This document shows positions 45,901 to 64,000 of a DNA stretch of 64,000 nt, piece by piece. The first letter of the stretch is position 1. Every line of letters begins with the position of its first letter. The notes beneath the pieces were generated by a model. It had not been told where the DNA came from and did not search any database. It saw only the letters and a list, made by a program, of their open reading frames with translations. Origin of the DNA: Nectonema munidae (taxonomy: Eukaryota > Nematomorpha > Nectonematoida > Nectonematidae); assembly GCA_030549495.1 (NCBI GenBank), contig JAUIRK010000952.1, positions 62,001 to 126,000 on the forward strand, read 5' to 3'. Made by a program: the position numbers and the translations under genes.

Positions 45901-46399
45901 AGGCATACACATTGCTCTAAAGTCATAAAATAAAGATACATTCGTTAAATCAACATTTACATGAAATAATATAAAAAATTGTATTTAAAATATTTAAACA
46001 TAAACACGAAATGCAAACTTTAGTTTCTTATCGGAAGACAAGTGAGTAGAATAATTCAGACACGATTGGAAAAATGGATGTCCTTTTGCTATGCACAACT
46101 TTTTAGATCAGCACTCAACTTCTCAAGGAAGAGGAGGGAGCGATGATTGTCATTCTTCGCAATCTTCTCCAAGCTTCTTCAACAACTTCTTGACTGGCTT
46201 GCTTGCCGGCGGTCTTGCGTCGTATCTGTTCAGTTCGCGGCGTCGAGACCCTTACTCCAGCTGGAACACTCCATCCTCGCCCTTGCACGACTACGATTCA
46301 GGGTATCACCAGCCAAACTACAATTCGTTCTCCTCTGGTCTCTCTGGTGGTGGGGGATACAGTGAAGGCTTTGGCTTTGCAAGTTCTTCTCGCAGGTGA
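24966..46399 (+). CDS. SARAF: SARAF (TMEM66) store-operated calcium entry regulator, incomplete
   Basis: Exons found: 24966-25049 (LECFGKYCRYAPALVHCHK), 27387-27497 (WACEANIKKGYKFSKLDVSC, then EGYDFPQDPYILKGSCG), 31157-31374 and 46107-46399 (stop TGA 46397-46399). The first two carry the cysteine-rich luminal SARAF domain, including the near-invariant SCEGY and L-x-GSCG words. Exon 31157 encodes one membrane segment (STWFTYVVLAVIIYAIFRIF), then a Gly/Ser- and Pro-rich cytosolic region. The last exon ends in the FxxGLxxGxxLxYLF-like block typical of SARAF (FFNNFLTGLLAGGLASYLFS) and a Ser/Gly tail. SARAF sits in the ER membrane and promotes slow inactivation of STIM1-driven calcium entry. The N-terminal signal exon was not found. 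At least one exon between 27497 and 31157 is also missing from my model, because the flanking phases (0, then 2) do not match. The last intron is 14.7 kb of nested transposons. Confidence 0.88.
25050..26814. other. SARAF intron, no recognised feature
   Basis: AT-rich intron with donor GTATTT at 25050. No repeat with clear ends was seen. The 71-codon open frame at 26267 is isolated and unrecognised. Confidence 0.45.
26815..27245 (+). mobile_element. LINE reverse-transcriptase C-terminal fragment
   Basis: Across shifting frames the plus strand shows HLGSFI, then CEKEVEKQE, IKLKTKIYTPS, then CVAEWWCLRKKM and LEMSMF-like wording. This is the order of the post-RT region of RTE-like LINEs (YLGS..I, S..K..IY..., E.W.L...). 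Several frame breaks are needed to follow it. It ends about 140 bases before the SARAF exon at 27387. Confidence 0.45.
27498..31156. other. SARAF intron(s) holding an unrecognised exon
   Basis: The donor GTACGT at 27498 leaves phase 0, while the acceptor at 31156 needs two carried bases. An exon of length 3n+2, coding the LEYTL...-like segment that other SARAF proteins have before the membrane helix, should therefore lie here. I could not pick it out. The region also holds a TTAA MITE dimer (30694-30957). The rest is A/T-rich. Confidence 0.5.
30694..30957 (+). mobile_element. Tandem dimer of a TTAA-flanked piggyBac-type MITE
   Basis: TTAA at 30694-30697 is followed by CCCATTTACGGCCAATGTTC; the second unit starts CCCATTTACGACC at 30824 after a shared TTAA (30820-30823), and the array ends AAATGGG|TTAA at 30951-30957. 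The inverted tip is CCCATTTA. Each unit holds a palindrome (ATGTTCC-N6-GGAACAT) and three spaced TCGTCTGC words. Other copies are at 43292, 43967 (inverted) and 49624. TTAA duplications and CCC tips point to mobilisation by a piggyBac-type transposase. The first unit lacks its last eight or so bases, so the array probably arose by recombination or insertion at the internal TTAA. Confidence 0.75.
31388..31490 (+). repeat. Degenerate repeat of a TTCTATTTTGTCCTTTTGCAA unit
   Basis: Three to four imperfect copies of a roughly 22-base word (CGATTCTATTTTGTCC, TTTTGCAATTCTA) begin just inside the SARAF intron donor at 31375. The same word recurs at 50330-50610, 54400-54460 and, inverted, near 54700-54750 and 55355-55385. 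Confidence 0.55.
31507..31830. repeat. GC-richer unassigned repeat-like segment
   Basis: Base composition jumps from the surroundings (CACCCATCCTTTCGGATATC, then GGCCCGCCCGG). GCGTTCGC at 31519-31526 and GCGAACGC at 31713-31720 are inverted partners. It has no open frame. A solo LTR or a small foldback element are both possible; no duplicated target was found. Confidence 0.3.
31886..33525 (-). mobile_element. Tigger/pogo element with its catalytic core deleted
   Basis: Termini share ACCGTCTATTATCCGCAC (31894-31911, and inverted at 33500-33517); the right tip reads CAGGTATACC with TA after it. On the minus strand the gene starts at 33088 (MPSKRASYTTAFKLKVVEYA), passes an in-frame stop where relatives have Trp, and continues with the CENP-B-type DNA-binding domain (32934-32650) to RRKIL. 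It then jumps to LSLDVRVSRHMKS and the acidic tail (CCISNALDGTEDDILWEDEK, ending at 32203). About 150 residues holding the three catalytic Asp positions are missing, with no stop exactly at the join. It is non-autonomous. Confidence 0.8.
34223..35244 (-). mobile_element. hAT derivative with 8-bp target duplication
   Basis: The element runs 34231-35236. Ends read TAGGGGTGCACCGGATA and, inverted, TAGAGGTGCACCGGATA. The 8-bp duplications are CAATATAG (34223-34230) and CAACATAG (35237-35244), one mismatch. The minus strand encodes the C-terminal half of a BED-type hAT transposase (SCLLSTVIPNISTLGRYFEK at the start, SERLFSEYGNIFEEKESNF dimerisation region near the end) in two frames. The BED finger and the first half are absent, so this is an internally deleted, non-autonomous copy. 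It sits in the unclassified repeat-family gene. Confidence 0.85.
36914..38494 (-). CDS. pogo/Tigger transposase, 526 residues, unbroken
   Basis: A single open frame from ATG to stop. Residues about 5-55 form a helix-turn-helix (LNLSEKIKIISAYKKTNSSY). A CENP-B/Tc5-type DNA-binding domain follows at about 75-130 (FVWEWFKKCRSLHIPVSGPM). The DDE core has NFDETGLN, LLDNAPSHP and QPLDAGIIKIFK; the last two Asp are 29 residues apart, as in the pogo group. The tail is acidic and ends QVAITSYFRKN, which fits the PCNA-interacting (PIP) box Q-x-x-h-x-x-aromatic-aromatic. Drosophila Pogo transposase is known to bind PCNA through such a motif. The enzyme would cut and paste its element at TA sites in the nucleus. 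Flanking inverted ends show this is a transposon gene, not a domesticated host gene. All three catalytic residues are present, so activity is possible but unproven. Confidence 0.93.
   Translation of the reverse strand: MSKIKRKDLNLSEKIKIISAYKKTNSSYRKLAEDFKVGKTQIQQTIKRKEEYKNAYLNNTLSSRKRVCTNLKSEELEKFVWEWFKKCRSLHIPVSGPMLQEKAIATAEKLNILDFKASTGWLDKFRKRNNITFKVISGEKNDVDVKDVADWKAKLPHLLKDFAPNDIFNFDETGLNYRCLPLKTLNFKSQECSGNKVYKDRLTVALCVNMVGDFETPLVIGKCWKPRCFQQINTKSLSIKWIANKKAWMTSLIFNDWIKDFNKKMQVQKRKVALLLDNAPSHPAETYSNVRLIFLPPNTTSLLQPLDAGIIKIFKTSYKTKLLRKIILTIEEKEAEIKELIKSVTVLDACKWIHASLKDISSSSVAKCFKACGIKVNMNSFNEVEQTEIGDELDELIFLTKEKAKEPVLAREEYLSLDNQDSVHEKLSENWEEKLFEEVLENSNGILDEKDCNQENDYQAPEIEETIDMKKALKYVRQISIFCVKNNYTKEFEQINSLEDSLSKKAIQANLKKLKQVAITSYFRKN
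38843..39024. repeat. 91-bp tandem duplication in the pogo 5' region
   Basis: Two units, 38843-38933 and 38934-39024, differ by only a few bases (for example AGAAGTGATCGC versus AGAAATAATCGC). Each holds ATCGGATTATAG and TCGCATTATAG words resembling the inner part of Tigger ends. They lie between the transposase start and the element end, where the promoter and transposase binding sites are expected. Confidence 0.75.
40119..40352. mobile_element. 218-bp hAT MITE inside the piggyBac
   Basis: Body 40127-40344. Ends read inward CTATGGTTTTTAATC and CACTGGTTCCCAGCC, a decayed hAT-type pair. Flanking 8-bp duplications are TTCTAAAC (40119-40126) and CTCTAAAC (40345-40352). It is non-coding and lies between the N-terminal and core pieces of the piggyBac transposase. 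Confidence 0.7.
43058..43207. mobile_element. 150-bp MITE with perfect 22-bp inverted ends
   Basis: GAGTAAGCAAAAATCTACAT (plus two more bases, 43058-43079) is exactly inverted at 43186-43207. The inside is unrelated and non-coding. No unambiguous target duplication is seen, so the superfamily is open. Confidence 0.65.
43292..43413 (+). mobile_element. TTAA MITE, left end truncated
   Basis: Same family as 30694-30957: the TCGTCTGC triplet pattern and the end GGCCTTAAATGGG|TTAA (43410-43413) are kept, while the left tip is replaced by A/T-rich sequence. Confidence 0.7.
43555..43785 (-). other. 76-codon open frame, unassigned
   Basis: The minus strand reads KFSLPKNVIISAPFQQLFMT, then FLATKVEGNSYIQIRSLKTI. 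The second part loosely recalls the single-stranded-DNA-binding PC4 fold (β-strand pattern, IQIR), but similarity is weak and mobile-element debris surrounds it. It could equally be chance. Confidence 0.2.
43967..44104 (-). mobile_element. TTAA MITE, inverted copy
   Basis: Reverse orientation of the 30694 family: begins CCCATTTAAGGCCAAGCAAA after TTAC (a TTAA with one change) and ends GGG|TTAA at 44098-44104. The three motif words are present as GCAGACGA. Its palindrome reads GTTCCCAAATGGGAAC. Confidence 0.75.
44200..44345 (+). pseudogene. hAT transposase C-terminal scrap (ZBED5-like)
   Basis: The plus strand reads IALIRFETKSRNRLEVSNDM, then RVALAKTKPNLDKE, the closing helix region of ZBED5-like hAT proteins (K..RNRL....DMRVALS...P). 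No upstream catalytic part is present. It follows directly after a TTAA MITE. Confidence 0.5.
44400..46106. other. 3' part of the last SARAF intron
   Basis: AT-rich with no supported gene or repeat end. It closes with the acceptor CAACTTTTTAG at 46106. Confidence 0.5.
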
Positions 46400-46524
46400 A
46401 GAGAGAAACAAGTCCTCATTGAATGCTGATGCAGTCTCCTAAATCCTCAGTGTAGCTTCTTGAATGCCCATTTAAAATTGTTTTATCGTTTAAGTATTTT
46501 ATTTGACACTCTTATCTTATTAAG

Positions 46525-46530
46525 AATAAA
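46525..46530 (+). terminator. Candidate SARAF poly(A) signal AATAAA
   Basis: AATAAA 126 bases after the SARAF stop, the first canonical signal downstream, followed by a GT-containing stretch (AGTGAGTAAGTATG). Confidence 0.55.
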
Positions 46531-46589
46531 AGTGAGTAAGTATGCAAATTTTCAAAAGGTAAAAATTTCCCTATTATTTATTCTCTAAA

Positions 46590-46705
46590 ACATTAGTAGC
46601 CAAAACATTTCGCGCCAAAGGCATTTTGTACCCAAAATGAAAAAAAGGATACAAACTTTTCAAAACAGCTACCGAGTGTCTTTGGCGCTAAATGTCTTAG
46701 CTACG
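46590..46705. repeat. Small foldback repeat
   Basis: The arms 46591-46622 and 46672-46705 are imperfect reverse complements; both contain a CATTT(C/A)GCGCCAAAG core. They resemble the CATTTGG-rich arms at 4446-5223. Non-coding, in the SARAF 3' flank. Confidence 0.5.
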
Positions 46706-46896
46706 AAGTCTCCTGCACCGAAAAAGATGGGAGCAGGCGAATTCACCGATAACAAATTAATCGAATACACATTTCACCGAAATCGAAGTTTCGATTGTAA
46801 AAAAATTATTGATTATTATTTGAAGGGCGTAGCAAAATTTGTAATATCCTTGTAATTAATTAGTCTTTTCAATTTTGTTTTCCCACCCTGTAGGTA

Positions 46897-47061
46897 ATTA
46901 ATTACAGTGGCGTAGCCAAAAAATGGAAGTTGGGGGACATGCAAGGAATTTAGGGGGGCAAGCATATTGGAAATATGCATATTGGAAGGTATTGGGGGGG
47001 GGGGGGGCAGAAAAGGTATTTGGAGGGCACTGCCCCCTCTGGCTACGCCCCTGATTAATTG
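46897..47061. mobile_element. 149-bp hAT-type MITE with poly-G tract
   Basis: Body 46905-47053 starts CAGTGGCGTAGCCAA and ends with the inverted CAGGGGCGTAGCCAG. The 8-bp duplications are ATTAATTA (46897-46904) and ATTAATTG (47054-47061). It contains a run of about 14 G. It lies between the convergent ends of SARAF and Kv4. Confidence 0.8.
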
Positions 47062-48862
47062 TAGTGTAATTATTCTCGGTGAATTATGTCATTGAATTAG
47101 CCTGGACCAGAAAAAACATACCATATATTTTTTATGCATACATTGTTTTATATTTTTGTTTTTCTAATATATGTTACAAAAACAGTGTGACAAATTTTAT
47201 AAAATATTTTCCCACGCCAAGTTATAAGGGTTTAACTTTGAAGTGTTCAAAGTGACGTAGGAGGGATACATAATTGTGTTGAAAGTTTTGTAATTTTGAA
47301 ATATCATATATATAAGTTACTGAAATGGGTTTAAATGAAAGATTAAAAACATAACAAAAAAACTACAAAATATGTTATTTTATTTAATATCAAAATTAAA
47401 CTAAAGTTTAACAGAAACTCAAAACATAAATAAAAAGAGACTTGTTAAACTAATATAAAAGAACTTTTGGTTACCTACTTTAAAAATAATTATCTGAGTT
47501 AGAGCACTTTAATTTTTATAATTACACTGAGTTATCAATTTAGTTTAAAAATAATAGTAAGGCGTAGGTGTTTGAAAATGTTGAAATATGCTCGTCTTTT
47601 TGAAAATTCTATTTTCAACAGCAAAAAAAAAATTTTTTATACCACAAAACATTATTTTCAGATTGGATCCTATGATAGTCGGTTGCAGAAGTGCCTTTCC
47701 AGGTGTTTCTGCCGATGAAGATCCTAGATTTTTGTTAGCTTGTCTTTGAAATGATAAATGCTTGAGTAGAATTATACATATTAAATTTGGAATTAAAAAA
47801 GTTGATAATTATTTGTATGAATAAATATATATATACGCCTTGATTTTTTATACCCTTTTCTAACGATGGATATGAAAAAAAATATATATATAACAAAATC
47901 AACACAATAAAAATGTATTGTCGTTTTTTATCTTTAATTTCAAAAAAAATTGTTACCTCGTCGTCGTTATTAGCGAAAGCTATGAAACGAACATTCAACA
48001 AAAATTTCGTTATTCTATTATCTATGCTAACACCCATTTCCAGAATACATGTTTTTTAAAATCCAAGCCTTTTTTAACGACAACCAGTTTCAATTATTAA
48101 TTCTGATTAAGTTTATTGGACCACATGACCCGTCAACAAAGAATACTTTTGACACGGGTTCGACCGTAATATCTTACATTAGTAATTTCTTCGTATATTT
48201 GGGTAAACGGAAAATTTGTCCTTAAGAAAGAGAAATGTGGAGATGTAAAGTAGAAGGAAAAGATGTGCAATCATCGTTTTTATTAGAAATGAAATAAAAA
48301 ATAAATGATTTTTGATTTATAACAATGCTTTCGATTTTACAAGCAAAACACAAGAAGTCTTCGATGCAGCAGCAGTAGTCATGAAATGTGGTGGCATATA
48401 AATAAATAAAAAATAATTTATATATAGCAGCGCCTTTGTAACAAAATATATAAAAATCTGGGATCTCTTTCTTCACCGTATGTGTGCGTGCGTGCATGCT
48501 ACAAATCTGTCTGTTGCTGGATGTTTGTTTATATATAAGTAGCTAGAGTGATGGAGCACATTTTGTAATCTATCATATTCGTGCACCTATGTGTATGCAG
48601 GTGTGTTAAGGTTAAATTATATTTTAGTATTGATTATGTATAGATTAGCTGATTGATTACTGACATCGTCTTTATTAGCATCATTACTTGATAAATATAC
48701 TGAAATGTGTATGGAATATGAATATATATGTATATATGTATAGGATTAGCACACACTTATACATAGAGACCACAGAACTGATTGCATTGCAGGCACGAAT
48801 ATATGTTCACTGCCATCTTTGACGGAAAATGCGTACACACTGATTTTAATGGCGTCTCACTT
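47062..48862. other. Intergenic and Kv4 3' UTR region
   Basis: No gene is supported. Minus-strand AATAAA words, for example at 48676-48671, could end the Kv4 transcript. An exon-like stretch at about 47662-47749 (plus; LDPMIVGCRSAFPGVSADED, ending in a stop) follows a TTTTCAG but has no partner exon. Confidence 0.4.
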
Positions 48863-62695
<13,833 letters not shown>

Positions 62696-62794
62696 CTGAA
62701 AAGTTGACAAGTTTCGGTAAAAGCAGAATTGCGAAGTTGGAGTGCACCCTAGCGCAGATTTGACTATTCAAATTTTTTTCCTCAATTTGCATAA

Positions 62795-63115
62795 AAGTTC
62801 GGAAAGTGATCAATCAATTTTTAAATGGGTCCTTTATTGGAAACCTATTCTCGGAGTTAGGATTCGTGTTAGTGTTAGATTTAGTGTTAGCGCATCGTAC
62901 ATACATTTACATTTTTTGACATTCTTGACACAAAATTTCCTAGTTATTTGTGTTAACCTATTCTTGTTCACACAAAGCAGACCCTCTTGAATTGCTTTTT
63001 ACACGTTTGAAACAAAAACCATCTAGACATAAAATACACACATACATACGAATACATATTGACATTAGACACTCATACATTGACATACTTAAATCTCAAA
63101 AACAGGGGTATGGCA
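62795..63115 (-). repeat. Interspersed repeat, copy 2 of a pair
   Basis: Partner of 56010-56290 in the same orientation. It starts about 100 bases upstream of the Kv4 exon whose 5' edge is 62695. The shared telomere-like GTTAG words and the CACACATACATACG spacer suggest a dispersed repeat with internal simple sequence. Confidence 0.6.
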
Positions 63116-64000
63116 GAATTGTTTGAATTGTGAGCAGACTTTCGCTATTTTACATGTTTTACGGTTGCGTTTCAGGCGCAAATTCTATGCTAAAAAAAGT
63201 TTTTTTTATTTTTATTAAAAAATTCATTTTACTAAAAATGTTATCACAAATTTGGTGACGACATTTGCCATCGATTACTTCTGTTAAAGGATTGTTGGAA
63301 AAAGAAGCTGATAACTTATATTTGACCGATACACGCTTTAGTTATTGCTAAAAGTTTACTAATAAAAATTATTATTGCACTCAAAAACTTATTAAATTTA
63401 AGGCCAACCCTTCACTTCCGACTTCAAAAAAACTTTTTTCAACTTTTTTTAAAAAACGTGAACTAGTTTTTTTCGATTATTTAAAATACATAAAAAATAT
63501 CAATCCAATCTGAATTCACTTCAAATTGAAAAAATATATATATATCATTCGAATCCGCTACTCTTTTTTCATATGTTATAATATGTTTACTACGTTCATA
63601 TCTAAAATTTGGAAAAAATCGCTGTACGTGTAAATACTTTTCCTTTGTACAATGCAAGCCAAAGTTTCGCCCTTATTGGTTGGCTGGCAAGCCAACGGCG
63701 AGACAAAAAATACGAAGAAAAAAAATTGTATTAAAATTTCGAATGAAATACAAATAAAACAAGACTGATTTCAGAGTATTCACCTTTTGAGCTTTCATTT
63801 CAAGAATGAGTTTTCTAGAGTTTTTTTTAATTTTTTTTTGAAACTTTAAGAGAAAACTGTATGACCTGAAAGTCTTTAATTGTTTATTATCACTGTCGCC
63901 CCCTATTTAGCAATTTTAATTCCTAAAAAGACATTATTGTTATTCAAACTTAAAAAGTTCAAGTTCAAAATTAAAATGGTGTCCAGAACACTGACTTGAT
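63116..64000. other. Kv4 intron at the right edge
   Basis: No exon is supported; the Kv4 exon coding the rest of the T1 domain must lie further right. Contains only A/T-rich sequence and short homopolymers. Confidence 0.5.

Overview
The window is an intron-rich, strongly AT-rich animal genome segment. The three host genes are animal-type and the transposon mix is arthropod-like; I would guess a crustacean, perhaps a parasitic copepod, but the sequence does not prove this. Three conserved genes can be rebuilt exon by exon with matching splice phases: the C-terminal 346 residues of a KAT5/Tip60 MYST acetyltransferase (+, 790-14667), most of a SARAF store-operated-calcium regulator (+, 24966-46399), and a Shal/Kv4 voltage-gated potassium channel (-, 62695-48863). 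KAT5 and Kv4 both begin outside the window. SARAF and Kv4 converge, with 2.5 kb between their stop codons. The three genes have no evident functional link.

Most of the sequence is intron and mobile DNA. KAT5 introns hold a foldback element containing a LINE tail with a 21-bp target duplication, MULE/FLYWCH remnants, a decayed hAT element and a second LINE tail. Between KAT5 and the first recognised SARAF exon lie a Tigger fragment, a SINE with perfect target duplications, a decayed Jockey/CR1-like LINE (19.8-22.3 kb) and a broken retroelement with an unusual polymerase (22.3-24.3 kb).

The last SARAF intron (31375-46106) is the main find. It carries an internally deleted Tigger element, then a nest of transposons with boundaries readable to the base. 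An unclassified repeat-family gene (about 33600-42935, minus) is split by a hAT derivative (34231-35236, 8-bp duplication) and by a piggyBac element (35693-41665, TTAA duplication). The piggyBac is itself split by a pogo/Tigger element (36779-39093, TA duplication) with an unbroken 526-residue transposase, and by a hAT MITE (40127-40344). The same intron and its neighbours hold copies of a small TTAA-flanked MITE family with a conserved palindrome-plus-motif layout.

Kv4 introns hold a second, broken piggyBac, a 103-unit GT microsatellite, several SINEs and a pair of related repeats placed about 0.1 kb upstream of two exons. The Kv4 C-terminus includes a candidate 15-nt microexon. No tRNA, rRNA, CRISPR or bacterial-type features were seen.
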